The notes under the pieces were generated by a model. That model searched no databases and was not told the DNA's origin. It was given only the letters and a program-made list of their open reading frames with translations. The translations under genes and the position numbers were made by a program. Source: Leptasterias polaris (taxonomy: Eukaryota > Echinodermata > Asteroidea > Forcipulatida > Asteriidae). Taken from it: DNA of 64,000 nt. The DNA lies in the NCBI GenBank assembly GCA_037783415.1, contig JAZGTN010000002.1:6262001-6326000 (forward strand). The letters run 5' to 3'. How positions within the stretch are numbered: the first letter of the stretch is position 1; each line of letters opens with the position of its first letter. Positions 15,401 to 30,400 of the stretch are shown here, one piece after another.

Positions 15401-18400
15401 GTTTGTCGTGCCTCAAAGCATGATCATGCCACACCTTATTTAAAAGAACTTCACTGGCTGCCGGTTAGGGAGAGGATAATCTTCAAGATCTTGGTTTATG
15501 TCTACAAATGTCTCAACAACACAGCACCTGGTTACTTATCATCTTGCCTGTCTCCCCACCGGCCTGGTCGCTCAAGCCTCCGCTCAGCATCTGACACTAC
15601 TCGCCTCATGGAACCAAACTCTGTCAAGCTTCTCAAGTCTGCATCAAGTCGCACCTTTTCTCATTTCGCTCCCCATACCTGGAATGCACTTACTATCTCC
15701 ATCAGAGAATCAGACTCTTTATGCAAATTCAAGAAGTGTATCAAAAATTATTTATACCCTATCTAATGCGCTGCGTTCTTGATGTAGTGGGGCTTTATAA
15801 ATGCCTTACATGTATATGTACAATGTATGTATGTATTGCGTATAATTTTGTCTTGTACATTAACAAGGACTGGAACTATATTTGATGTTGAACTACATGT
15901 CAGTTTGTATTCCTGTGTATCTACTGAGTTTTAAATCAAATCTATAACAACTGTAAGCAATTTGGGAACTTGAGTTCATACATGTATGTACTTGAGCTGT
16001 ATTCAACAAATACTAACTATTGCTCAACCTGTACAATGCATGTCTAAATACAGGGTTTCTGGATGTGAATCCTTTAAAACAAGTATTATAAAGTCTTAAA
16101 TTGAACTATCAAAATTTAAGGCCTTAAAAAGCTTTAACAAGTGTTGGAGCATATAAATAATGAATTTTTCTATCTGCTGGTAAAGAACCAAAATACGCTG
16201 CATGTAAAAAATTTACATAAATTTTGAGTGGGTATAGCTTTTTCTCCCCTGCATTATTCACTTACTTTTGGTCTTAAATTTAGTTAAGGGTGGCATTAAA
16301 AGGGTCTTAAAAAGTCATGTAATGTACATGTGTAGTATGGGATGGAAAATAAAGAAAACTTATAAGGTAGAAACAAATAATGTTACATGGATAAAAAATA
16401 AAAACATTCTCCATACAAAGCGTTCTATCAGTTATCAGTTGAGTTAAGAATGCGTGCTAATTGATGTTGATCGGTGTCAAGATGCATGGTGGGTACAGGA
16501 AAGTGTGAACTAGTGGCCTGATTATTGGATTACACGTAATGTACACATACATACATGTACATGTACATGTACATATAAAGATGAGCATTTGAAGGTGAAA
16601 ACAGAATTACAATCCAATTTAGACAAACCCTATAAGGCAATTATGCTTACACTAAGTGTGTTGCATCAATTATCCAAATATTGATGCATAGATTATCAGT
16701 TGATTACTTCATGGATTCTCAATGACTTAAACAATTAACACCCAAAGGAAATATGTTGCTGGTGCCTAATAATGTGCACATGTTCGGTTTTGCTTTGCAA
16801 ACTTTTCATTGCAAGCAAAAACTAACGGTGCTTTTACAGCAGGATGAGACAATAAACGTGACATATTTGTGATGCAGTTTTCATTGAAACAGCGCCATCA
16901 AGTTTCGATCTGCTTATTTGTTGCCAATTGAAAAGAGACTTAAAGAACAAGAAGAAAGCTCTATGTTTTCCTGGTTTTGTTAAACAGATTTTCAGTTTTT
17001 ATTAGTGGGTGTGTTTAGGAGGGGAGGTAGGAATTTACTTTTTATTCATCCAAAGAAGTCAGGCTTCATTAAATCACAAAAAACCATCTGCAGGAAAACA
17101 CAGCAGCCAAGTGTGAGTGCATCCTCCGTGTGTTGATGAGGAAAGAAAAAAGAATCGGAGAGACAGAAAAAAGAGTAAAAAGTCCATGGAACCCGCATTG
17201 AACGTGGGGCGCAGTGCATTTGTCATATTGATTAGAGAGGGAGCCATCACATCAATTACGTCCATCCATTAACCTTTCAATATTGCCCCGGTCTCATACG
17301 GTATTGATTCGTACGGCTGCAGGGTGGTACACCGGACCATTCAATGATTGAATGGCACACGCACTAACCAACTCCCCCCGGGCAACACACGGGCCTCCAA
17401 ATCATAATAATCAGTAAATTTCCCTCTTTTTTTTATGCCATGGATGCATTTTCTGTTTGTGACCCAATTTCAATCATCTATTCTTCCATCACGAACGCCT
17501 GAGCCATTATGTTAATAATGCCTGCATTAAGTAGTGAAGTAGTCTCAAATATCTTTTTCTCTTTTTCTTCATTTGTCAAGGTTAATATTCCATATGTAAT
17601 ATATTAAATCAGTCTTGTAATAATTCTTCAACTGGAAAAGTATTATACATGTACCTGTTTGATGGTAAAGGTTTAATCAGTCAGACAGAAATCTACCCGA
17701 CTTTTTAATTTGGCCTTAAACACAATCTACATGTACATTGTACTGTCTGATAAATTAATCAAGAAATGGTGAGATACATGTACTCTCTAGCTTTTCATAC
17801 ATGTACAGTTTAGTAATGAAATTGATTTGAACAAAAGTAGAAAAATAAAACAAGTCACAAGTCGAAAGTTTTACATTTAAACTTCAAGTTTTCATTGTTA
17901 TGCAGGTTAAATAATTATGTTGTTTTGATGAATGTTCTTGGTGTACTTACAGTAAAGTGTTTGGCTGAAGTTTTCTGGTTTTCACTCATCTCTTCACATT
18001 GTGTCTCCTCTTGATTAAGATTCATATTATGGGTTTCATTAGATGTTTACTTGTGTTGCCTCTCCACATGACAAGTACATACATGTAATTGTTCAGAAAT
18101 ACCCCCACATTATAAATGACCATCTGAAAACATGCATTATTTTACAGGGGTCACTTATAAACCAACCAACCAATGGGGAAATAATTTTGAAGGGCTGTAA
18201 CACTGAGACAAACAACGATAAAAACCTGTGTTTTGTGTCAAGATACATAACAAAATACCCTTATGGGAATAAAAACCAAATCTAACAACTCTGTGAATGA
18301 TTTCTGTTTGGTTTTCTTGATGACATTACAACTTATTAATGTGTAAGTGGTGTTTATTAATGTGTGTTGATGAAGCTACAATGAGTCGATCCAAATATAC

Positions 18401-21400
18401 CTTTCCTTTAGCAAGTAATGGTACAGCCCACTGTACATGTAAAATTGTTAATTTGTTATTCCCTCTTTTTTGATCACACATGAGTTGGAGCGCTGGTGCA
18501 TTTCATTGTTGCCTTTATTGCTTTCTGCTAATGAGTAAGGGCCTGGTGATGCGTTAACATCCGTCATTGGTGTAATCAATTTCAAGCAACTGCAATATTG
18601 CCTGCCACAGAGTGGAAGCAGCCCTTTGCTCAGAGTCATTGTCGTGTAGAGGCAAGCTAACAATGCAATATATTGATTAGTATTGGGAAAGGGAAATAGG
18701 GCTTCTATTCTTGTAAAGAGGAGTAAAGTTGAGTTGGATGCTGGTCCAATGTGGGGTGGTAAGGATGGGCAAGCAATACAAACAATATGTATAAAGAGGA
18801 TGGCCAATTGATGATGACCTACAGGTGTAGCAGTAAAATTCATTGGCTTGTCCTCTACTTTGTGTAAATGTATGTCTACTGGAAAACAATTCAAAAGGCA
18901 TCAAGGCTATAACAAGAAGCATGGAGGCAATGCCTGTCTCTTTTCATGAAGTACATGTATCTTTCAGGCCTGAATATACATAATACAAAAAAAAAATTGT
19001 GTTCATTTGCCATAGTAGATTGATTGTTAATCAAAATTCTGTAGCACATGTGTAAATCGTTAAGTAATGTGACAAATTTAGTATACTTGAAAAAAAAAAA
19101 AAATCAAAACAAAATCAGTATATCCCCCTTGAAATCAGTATATTCCTTGAAAATTCATTCATGTACAATAATGTTGAGGAAGCAACGTACAAAGCACATA
19201 TATTAACAAGTGTGTATTGTACATATTGAATATATATTTGTTGGTGTCAATAAATGAAACAATTGTTTCTTTTACAGTTTAGCTCATTGGATGCTCTTTG
19301 CAACAGAGATGACTCAGTTAGCTTCAAGTTGAACACTCAGTCCTTCTCCTTTCCCACTCCCCCTTAACTGTAAACCAATAAGTTAGAAGCGGTCGGCTCC
19401 TCAAAACAACACAGATCAATATCTCATCAGTTCTTCTTTCCCTCTGTTTCCCGATGCATCCCGCGAGAGTCCAAGTGTCAAAGCAGGTGCATATTTGGCT
19501 CTGAAATTTTATAGGTGACGTGTTCCGATAATTGAGAAAGCCAAGTCTATGTGTGCGTGCGCGCAGCGGTGTTTCAGCTGCCGTGGGGGCCCCCCGGCTC
19601 CCCTGGACTCAGTCCGCTGCATTGGAAGAGGCTTTCAATTTCTGCCGAGGTTATTGAATCTATTGATTAACAAGATCGATGGAAGCTGACGGGCTTGAAA
19701 CCAAGGGACGTTTGCTTTTGCCCGACAAGCCTCGATCGTCCAGAGCTCTGTGGTGGTGGGGCTATTGATTGAAACTCTGTCCCTAGCTGAATTGGGAAAT
19801 TGAACCAGGGAGCTGGATAGCATGATTGAACTTGGGCTGAGTGGTGGCTGGACAGTCTGCTTATCAATTAACACTATTGATAATCTTTATATTGGATGTA
19901 GTAGCTATGATGCATAATGCACACTCACTTACATGTATTAGACGATTATTATAGATCTATCTTCAAACTACAATTTAACTAATGGCTTGATTAAATGAAC
20001 ACGTTCATCAAGTTCAACATACATGGGCAGCTCGCAGCCAAGAGGGTCAATTCTGTCGGAGCATCACATGTACCTTACCTTATTCATGTTATCACATACA
20101 AATGTATGATTCAAGCAAGGAAACTATGAAAGTTGAACTTGCACTGTTTAGAAAAGGAAATATTTTTGTAGATTTCTTTGGAGTGTTAAATTTTTGATTT
20201 ATACTATTTACACCAGTAATTTTACATCAGTTTTTGAGTTTTTTTCTGATTGAGAAAGTTGTCTGTAGTGAAAAATAACTTGCATCAAAGGGCATGATGA
20301 AGGGAGGTGCACTCTGAAGTAATCTTAGGTCAGAGGGCTGCACTGTGTTCTCAAGCCTCTCTGAATCTACATGTACATGTCTTCTGTTGTACCTGAGTAA
20401 GCACCTAATGAACAGGAGTATGGCGTATTCACACTATGTATGAATAGGATGAAATAGCAGGAATGAGAGTTACTCAAACGTTAAATTGAACAGTTGACCT
20501 GAACTCAGCTAGACTCTTCTCCAAAATGAAAGATATTATAGAGCTGTTCAAAGTACAATTAGTACACAATCCTGTGCACTTTCAGAAACTGCTTGTGATT
20601 TGGTGATCAATGTTGTTGTACATGTAGGTAGTCTTCACATGGTTCTTACTGATGCAGTCTAAATCGAAACTGCAACATGAATTTTGAATTTTAATATGGT
20701 CCAGTTGAACAAATCACATTGTACACGTACTGTACGTAGTAATAATGTCCCCAGGTGTTTCGTATCATTGGAAAGCTATTTCTAGTGATTTAAATCTCAT
20801 TTTGCTGGAACACATGAGCGTGTACATGTACATACACATGTAAGTCACATGTTATTTTTCAACCCAGGACATGTTGAGTATTGAAATGGATGCACTCTTT
20901 CAGTCCTGTGCTATCCCAGAATGAAGTACACGTACATTTGTACATACTGTACAGATACTTCATGTACATGTACCGGTACTTGGCTTGGTGGTACTTGCAG
21001 TCACAAATAGTTTAAATGAGCAGGGATCTGCCACACACTGATGAGACACATACCCCAGCTAATAAGTTGATGTCATGACAAACGTGTTTTGATGGGCAAT
21101 CTGTGAGAGTCCACACCAATAACCATCCATCATACACCAGGGTGTGGAAGAGTAAAAAGCTAATGGCATTGCACTAAAGATGTGATTGTACTGTTGCTAG
21201 AGAATCTATGATCGTTTTAATAACAAACAACTCATTGATAAAAGAAATAAGTTTTTTTTATCAGTGCAAGTTTTAACCCTATGCTTAAAAACAAGTACTG
21301 TAGAATTTTAGTAGAATAAACAAGGGTTCCACCAGGGAGCTTACATATTCTTTACAAATTACAAGACACCTTTTTTATCCAGTCGTAATATATTTTCACT

Positions 21401-24400
21401 TTAAAATAACTAAGTAGGACAACTGCATGCAAAGATGCAACAAAAAGTAGCGTCTATCCTGATGTACCTGTAATGTAGAAAGTGAAGAGGTGGCACCACT
21501 TTCCTACTGGTTTGAAATAATAGTACATGTATCTTAATATTGTATTCACTGCTTATAGTCACGATCAATGTGACAATGAGAATGTCTACTTTCTCAAAGT
21601 ATAGGAAGACTTAACATTAGGCCCTAATCATTGTTAATATTGTATGTCATGAAAATATGATGTGCAGTGTGTACAATGAACAGAAGCCTCCACTCTTTCA
21701 GTAATTTCAATTCCTTACAAAAGTGCTGATGTTTTATACACTCTCTTAAGTTCTTTTGATGATGTTAAATCTGATCATTTTACACATCAATTGGGAGTGT
21801 CAAGAGTTAAGTGCATGTAACCACTAAACAAGTTCATTGTGCCAATTATAAAGTGAATTTAATATATGGACCTCATTAGATAGCCATTACATCCTTAGGG
21901 GTTGTGCCATTTTTGTAAGTCTTTCCAAGTCACTTAAATTTCACTTCATTCCTGAGTAAAAAGGGAAAGGAAAATTCCATTTGAGTACTCTTGTTGTGTG
22001 TGGTGAAGGAAACATTAACCTCCTAGGCCCAGTGCTAACCTGATCCTTTCATAAATCCATCTTGGGTAGATCTCCCAACCATGGCATTAAGAGCTCAATA
22101 GAGTCAATCAATCATGCACCCCACAAGGCATAGTGGGGGATAATGTTCCATAAAGTGACACCATTAGTAACTTTAAGAAGAAAAGTAGGTCTCTCTGTCC
22201 TGTGTTGTGTATCTTTCAAAACCTCTGCCTGTACATACATTGTAAAGCTTGTATGGAGCATTTTGGGTCTACAATGTAGGTTAAAAATGGGGATGATATA
22301 TTTTGAATCATCTGTTCGCCATTTTCCTCCCTGTGTACATTGAACTGTCATCATGACAGTTTTGTGAATACTATGTAATTTCCTCAAGCCCCGAGAGTAC
22401 ATTTATGTGAAACTTACAAAGTATTTTTTTAGACAGGCTTTATTGTAAAATATATTGTTTGAAGCGTTTTGGTTCAAGCTTTTGCTCTCCCTTTTTTCTT
22501 TCAGGCAAGTGTCAGTGATCAGGTGATGGTCTCCCCAAACAAAGAAATGTTTGAAACAATTATTTACCAGTATTTTTCTTTCTTTTTTACTGCATGTACA
22601 TGTACTGTAGGCCTACACCATAATCAACTCCATATACCCTTGAGTAAAGATGAAGTTTACAGAGAAGGTTTGGGTAATTGAAATTAAATTACCCTGATCA
22701 GTTCAAACAATTGCTGCCAGGGGTTGCCTGTAGTTGCACACCCATGCATGTCTTGTTGAACTTGGCTGTGATCTCCCAAACCCCAGGGTTCAAATGAATT
22801 AATTTATAGAGGGTTTTGGGTTTCGTGGACATGCCTTTTTCTGGCTTAACTTTCATTTGTTTCCTTCAGAACTTTGATGCATACATTCTGCTAGATGAAT
22901 AATGAAAGTACATTACATAGACATGTCCATGTATGCATGCCAATACTAACAGTATGAGTCTGTTATATTATGAGTTGTATTTTCTCAAAAGCCTGAACAA
23001 CCTTTTGATAGAAATTCTGTACTACCAAAAAGAATGGTTTTTACATCAAAAATGACATTGTGCTCATAACAAAACGTCTGCAATTCATTACACGAAATCA
23101 CTCCTTGAATGAACTTGCTTCTTACAATACAATGTTGTTTCATTTGTTTCATGATGGTAATACTCTCATGCACAAGACACTCAGTACATGTTCCCTACAT
23201 GTAATTTAATGAGTCAGTTATGTACATATGTAGTCTTTATGTACATGTCAGGGGTTTCCCTTAACTTTTTTTTCCATTCGCTGGCCGGGCGAGTCGAACA
23301 AAATTTTGGATCGCCCGCAGGTTTTTTACTAGCCCACATTTATTGACACACAAAGTTTTCAAAGCGTAAAAAACCCCCCAAAACACGGAAGTGAAGTTCG
23401 CAAAATTGTGTTTTGGGACAATTTTATTCCTTAATTTCTGCCCTAAATTATACTTTTTTCCATCAATAACCATTTTCATGGATTCGTGATTTGAGGATCA
23501 GCTGTTTTGAACTTAGTTTGCAATAAAATCTTCGTGAATCAACGATCGGTCGAAACTTGACATACATGTAAGTGGTAAAGATATCCTCTTTAAATACTTG
23601 AAAGAAGTTGTCAAGGACAATTTGAAGGAGAGTCTAGTAGGGCAGATTCTGCAATTCCATTGTTGGGTACTGGCCATACACTGGCCCTACAAATACAAAC
23701 AGCACATGGGCACTATAGAAAGAGGTTGATGCCTACAATGTTTTTGCAAAAATGATCTTGTATAAAATAAATGTAGTATGCATATATACAGTGTACCTTA
23801 TCCTTTTTGAAAACCATCAAGAGCTTTCAAACTCCACTATTTTCTTTCTCCATGATTGGACGCCAGAGCAGAAGTTCATTTCATGACCTTGTGACCAGAC
23901 TGATGTGAGACAGAGAACTGAAAATGTGGTGTTTTTTCTCTCAGGCTAGACAGGGTGTCAGTACTGCACATACATGACATAGGGCAGGGCAATTAACCAC
24001 TGGAGGTTCAGTAATGAAAGTGATGAATTGTATGTGGTCTCTAACTAGAGATCTGGCAGCTTTCGATAGTTCATTTTACTGTCATCCTATCCCAATGGGA
24101 CTTAAAAAAGTTCTTAATTGCCTGAAACCAAAGCTTTCAGTGAATTTTAGCCATTCTTTAATAAGTACGTACATTCTACATGTATGTACACTCCATAGTG
24201 CAGTTACTGCTTCAGTATTATAGACTGTAGGTACATTGTAATAACAAACAAATACAGAAAATGTTCAAAAGAATTGTGCGGTAGATTTGAGTTGAAAAAC
24301 TTGTAGGGGCCTAATTTAAAACCTTCCTGTTTGTTGTTGCTGTTGTGAATTTAGTTTCTGACTCAGTTACTGTCATTTAAGTTTTATGCTTCACATTTTG

Positions 24401-27400
24401 TAGAATGAAGGAACTTTTTAAAACCCCTTTTAATGAAGCTTTCGTGAACAAGGTCAAAGATCAGGCTCTGTACTAATTTTCCCTCTCACAATAACTTGAA
24501 TGGAGGAAGGTTTTGCCTGCAACTGTATAGTACATGTGTGTGTAGTTAAAATGTATCCTTTCTTCTGTACAGCATGCTGGCACTTGCTGGCCTGCTGTGC
24601 ATTAATGTGCCTGCCCTCGATTTCACAAAGCACTAAGATTCATCTTAAGATGAGTTGTCAGTATTACCATAGTAATTTGTATTGTGACATCACACTTTGC
24701 TTAACAATTTAAGATTAACTCACAGTGTGAAATTGAGCCCTGCAGTCCTTGTGGTAAGACTGAGAAATATCCACGTAGACTCTACTACACTCAAAATGTG
24801 AAAAATAGAGTCATGGATGAAGAAAATATTCCTCCATGGATGAGTTAACAAATGCACTTACATGTAACTTCCTCTTCCCAGTGAAAATTCTAACAAACAC
24901 ATAATATTAATAGCTAAACAATGGTACGGTATCTTCGTGTTCCATGTTACATGTTACATTGCTACAATACTTGCCTGGCTTTCATTTAGTGAATCCATGT
25001 TTTCTAGATTCACATGACGGTCAGAGAGCTCCATTGTTTATTTAGCTGCTATAGACAGATCTCTATTAAATACATATCAGTAGAACCGCTGTTAGAGCTA
25101 CATGTATATTGATTCATAGGAAATGTATGAAGATTTACAGGGTTGTGAGGATTGTGTTGTCTCTTATCAATAAGAAGCACACTAGAACCTACGTCCTATG
25201 GAGATTAAACACGTGTGAAATACAGTACCTGTACACTGTTCAAAGTAAAGCAGTCTGCAAAAAGATGGCCCAATACTGGATACTGGTACCCACTGATGGC
25301 CAAGGATACTGGTACCCACTGATGGCCAAGGATACTGGTACCCACTGATGGCTAAGGATACTGGTACCCACTGATGGCCAAGGATACTGGTACCCACTGA
25401 TGGCCCAGGATACTGGTATCCACTGATGGCCAAGGATACTGGTATCCACTGAGGGCCAAGGATACTGGTACCCAATGATGGCCAAGTATACTGACGTTCA
25501 CAGTCACTGTACAATGTACAATGTATGTGACGTGTATTATACCTGTTTGTGTTCACCAATTCCGGACTCTTCTTTTCCCTTGACAGTCCAGTAGTTATCG
25601 TTTATTTTAGCATGGAAAACATCGATACCTTTGATCAAATTTGGGCAAAATTACTTCTTATCTCCAGAGGCTCTTTATTGGTTGTGAGCCTGACCTTGCA
25701 GAGGGATTGCAGCAATATGGGGCTGGTATAATCTGATCAGGCGGTGATTGCTGCGAGTGCTATGTGAATTAGCAGCGCTTAATGTGAGAGTTATTGGAAA
25801 TTTACCAGTTGTTAGTCTGGCTTTGTAGCAGGTAGTGTACCAATTGTATCAAAGCTAGCAAGGAACTTCAACTGGGAGAATCTGAAGATGGAGAGAGATT
25901 GGAGAACTAGAATTCATCAAGTTACACTCTGTGAATAATGCATTTTGTACTGTAAAGCCTGAATCATTGGTACAATTCCTACTGGTTGTTGTAGTCGCTG
26001 TGGTCCCAAGGGCTATCCAATGCCCTCAACATTGTCCATTGTTGAACAGAGTACTACGGGGAGACGAGCCACCCACCCCCCCTCCCCCATCATCAATGTT
26101 CCACCAACTTAAGTGGTAGAAATTGAATACATACATGTGTACAGTACTGTACATTACAATATGAACAGTCAAACAATACAAAAACAAAAGCAACTTTAAA
26201 TGTACATCATTGATGGTCTTTAAGGTATGACATGTATGAAATGAAATAAATAAAGCTTTCTCAGAGGCAGTTGCTGATAATGATTTCAATAAAAGATTAT
26301 TTCTCAATGATTTCTTTTACAAATATGTGCATTATGTAAATGTAACCTGCAGTCAATCAATGCTGAAATTGCAGTTCTGCTATATTTTGGTTAATATATC
26401 AGTTTCATTTAGTTGATAGTATACGTACTGTAATTTAAAATGAAAAGTACATGTTTACAGGTTTATAAAAGATCAATGCATGTTTACCTCCAGTACATGT
26501 ATGTGTAATCCCCAATCATTTATATTGATACAGTGCAGTAGTTCATTGATTCCCACTGAGTATGTGCTTAGCTGTCTGCACATACAATGTATGTATTCCT
26601 TATAATGTACACTATGTTACACATTCAAACCCAATGAAGACTCATTTTAAATATGTGCAGTGTATGTACACATCATACACAGTACGATATCTGCCACTTT
26701 GGGAGTCAAGTTTACAAAAGTAACATTTGTGATGTCTGAATGGTACATTAACACTGAAATGTTATAATGTCCAGTGTGAATGCCATGTTTTCTCATTGGA
26801 TGTTATCGCTACATGTAGATCTGTTTTACAGTCTCATTGGTGCAGTGTTGTGATGATTTGTGTCAATTATAAATATGGCTCAAATCTTAGAAAAAGTAAC
26901 ATAAATTCATCTAAACTGATTTTGTGTGTGTTTATTGCCTACAGATTAAAAGTCTGTTTATTGTAACAATACACTGACATGAAATAAGCCTAATCTTTAG
27001 TCATCTTTTTAGGCTTAAATACATTTTTGGTTTCTAGTTCCTTTTTTGTCTGGACCTGGACAGTTTTAAAGTATAATTTTTAAGATAATTAATGTTATGT
27101 TTTGCCAACAGAGGGAGCTAGACACAACTGCTACGGAACTTGCTAGTCGTCAGGATGAGAGTGATTCATCGAGGAAGAAGCTGGTGGAACAGAGCAGAGA
27201 ATTCAAGAAAAATACACCGGAGGTACATGTAAATTACTACAAATTAAATAATTATATTCTGTTAGCTGTTTTGGACCTTGTTCTATTGTTGACTGTTTTG
27301 AAAGCAACTTGGATCTCTGCCTTAAGCGTGTGCCATTGTACCTCTGTATCACATCAGAGTTGAGGGCTTAACTTGCCTTGATTCTAAGAAATTCAAGTCC

Positions 27401-30400
27401 TGCCCTATTGAAAGAAAACATTTATGTCAAAAATCTTTGCTTAAGGGGTTCATTTATTCTCCCCAAGGTTTTGAAAATATTGTAGGTTTATAGTTGTGTT
27501 TAAGGGAAGGACGACATCTGAAATATCCATTTACAGTTTTTATTTTACCAGCTTTAGATGCACCTTTGAAGAAACCAACACTCTAGGTTTCCACTTTGCA
27601 GAGTTTTAATCCTACATGCCTGTATGATGTATCATTAATGTACTGAAATTTTGGGGTTAAATCACAGGATATTCGCAAGTCTGTCTCGCCCCTCCTGAAA
27701 CTCTTCCAGTCTGAGATTGATGCTCTCTCCAAACGCAGCAAAGCAGCGGAAGCCTCCTTCTTATCTGTATATAAGAAACTCATTGATCTCCCAGGTAATT
27801 CACAATGTATTACATAACAAGTGAAGAGTGGAAAGAGGTTCCAAAGCGACTACTTCTGAGAATATTCACAGTTTAAGAAGATAGTTTGTGTCAGGGAAAC
27901 CTTTTGTGGTTCCAAAACAACTTCCCCTTAGAAACTTTGGAATTTGTGAAGTTACAATTTGTTAAGTTTTTAAACTGCTTTTCATGGGAACTTTGTGCAA
28001 ATGTTGGAATGGTTCTTTACTACTTTTCTTAAGGAAGTGTTTCCCTGCTGTTATATGTGACTCTCTTTGAGACTTGTCCAACCTCTTGAAGAAAAAGAGG
28101 AATAGACTTTGGCAGACCCATCCTCATCCTCCAAACCTACATTTTTATTGAATCCTCTCATTTTGGATCAGCCTGCTGGCCAAGATGTTTTACATAAACC
28201 ATTTGAAAAAACATCAAATAAAATGGAGATTCTGGTTAAAAGCAGTGGGGATGTCAACCCAATATTACTTCTGGCAAATGTGCTGATCCATATAGATTGA
28301 ATGTAATCCTGTGTACTAATTGGATTCCACACTCAACTGCTAATGCTGTGTTCTTCTCAGATACATTATTAAAAAAAAAATCATTTTTTGGTGTGGGGGC
28401 TGGGGAAGGTTGTTTGGGTTGCTGGATATGCCCTTGGCATACAGAAATTAATTTTTTGTCTTGGCATAAATTAAAAATCTTTTTAAAGATTTGATGTGCA
28501 AAATAGTTGTTAAAGGTAAAACTGTGGTATGTTGTGAGCTCAGTGAAACTTTGACTTGATGTTGTTGCAAACAATGTTCACCGACCATCATTATTAAGCA
28601 TTCATATCATTTCTGTTTAATTGGAGACTAGGATTCAAATTGTAGAGAATTGTAAATTGTGTGGTTTCCTGTAAACAGTGAAACAATTTTACCTACAAGG
28701 TTTTATTTGTTCAAGTTATGTTGGATAGGGGAATTCTTTGGGAAACAATAAAGCAACAATGGAAGAATCAACAAACTGCATCCATAACATTCTCCCGAAG
28801 ACAAGCAGAGTAAACTGTTTGAAACGTACAGACCACATCGGCTCTTTTCACAGCCAACACTCCTCCCAAAAGAGATTATACACATTGTTATATCCTAGTT
28901 ATAGTTATTTTTTATCCATAAGTTTGCTTGCATGTTGTGTTTGAGTTGTATCAAATTATGTGCTTATGAATGAATCAAAAGGCAATGGGTCATCAGTAAT
29001 GAGGATAATGTCATTTGCAAGATTTGGTTTGTAATTAAGTGCCTGTGTACATTTATTTTTCTCATAATGAAGCTACTCAGTGTGGAGGTACATTGTACAC
29101 GTACTTTGTACACGTACCACACTTGTGCATATTGTGTGCATGTTGTGTGCATTCTCTGACTTCTTTACAGAATACAATGTAGTTCATCCTGATTTGACCA
29201 ATGCTTGACAATGGTACCACATCAGGAATAGCATCTGGCAGCAAGCATCTTACATGTTATGCTGACTGTGTTAGAACCACCCTTCCATTATTAGGATTAA
29301 AGGATACCATCTTCTATTCCAGTATTGATTAAAACTGTACTGAGGGAATAATCAATATTGCCCTCAAACAGTATTGGTTCCAGCCTGCTCTGTATTGATC
29401 ATTGCTTCCCAATAGTCAATACTGATGATTAACATATTGAATGAACCAAAGCTATTAATCAATAATGAAAGTTGGATTAATTGTAAAAGTGATAGTGAAA
29501 ATTGCTTGTCTGTGTATGGGGAAAACATAGCAAAAATCAATCTTTTAACCCATGGATAAGGAAAGATAGAAATTTGCAGCAAACAGAATTTAGTTTTGTT
29601 TTGTATTGATTGTATTTTGTAGAAGAATCAATAGTGTGTTTTTTGTTGATGACTGATGGATTGTGGCAGTGAATGGATGAAGAATTCAATGTTTTCAGTT
29701 CAAGTATTGATTTCAAGTTGAAAAGGTTAAATAGTTTTGTAACAGTCAAACAATTGCAGAATATTGATTAGAAATTAAAATTTTCTTCATTAACCACACC
29801 TTCTGAAAAAGGTGAACTAAATTATTTCATTGGGAGTACACATGTTTATTTTATATTTTATTTCAGCCACATCCAACAGCGCAAGCGCCAATAACAGTAT
29901 GGATAAAAACATTAAATTACATAAAATAGCACAATAAAATTATTTAAACAGACAAAACAAGACAGAGATTAAAATGGTGAAAAGTTCTTACATCAAAAAA
30001 AGTTAAAACATAAGTTACACTCTGGACCCGACCTCCCCTTTCAGATAAAAAAAAATCACAAGATTTCATTGATTTTATGTTTGAAGGCAGGAAGGGTGAG
30101 GTGGAAAATGTCAATACTGGGATTTGAATGGGTAATTCTGTTGTAATTAGAGGACAAACGATGAATAAAACCGTTTTTAGTGGCATTGACTTTATTGTTT
30201 GGAACGTAAAACAGGTCAGGATGCTGAAGGTTGGGGCGGGGAATCTTCAGGGGAAAAAGGGAAAACAGATTACTGGTAAAGTAAGAGTTCACACATTTGA
30301 AAAGAAAAGTCAGATCCAGACTCTGTCTACGTTTCTTTAGTGAATCAAGAGGAGACAAATTAACAATATGTGTGTTGTCTACATTGTTGCCAAGGAAGCG

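Noticed and set aside
12804..15443. 879-aa frame as a possible host gene
   Set aside because: Endonuclease and reverse transcriptase motifs show that it is a LINE ORF2.
18448..18894. 148-aa frame on the minus strand in intron 1
   Set aside because: No family likeness, no plausible domain, no splice context. Length alone does not support a gene in this AT-rich intron.
22112..22402. 96-aa minus-strand frame as a LINE 3' end
   Set aside because: The resemblance to LINE C-terminal text is too vague to support a call.
25182..25559. 125-aa frame with [11 protein letters not shown] repeats on the minus strand
   Set aside because: By-product of the 26-bp tandem array.
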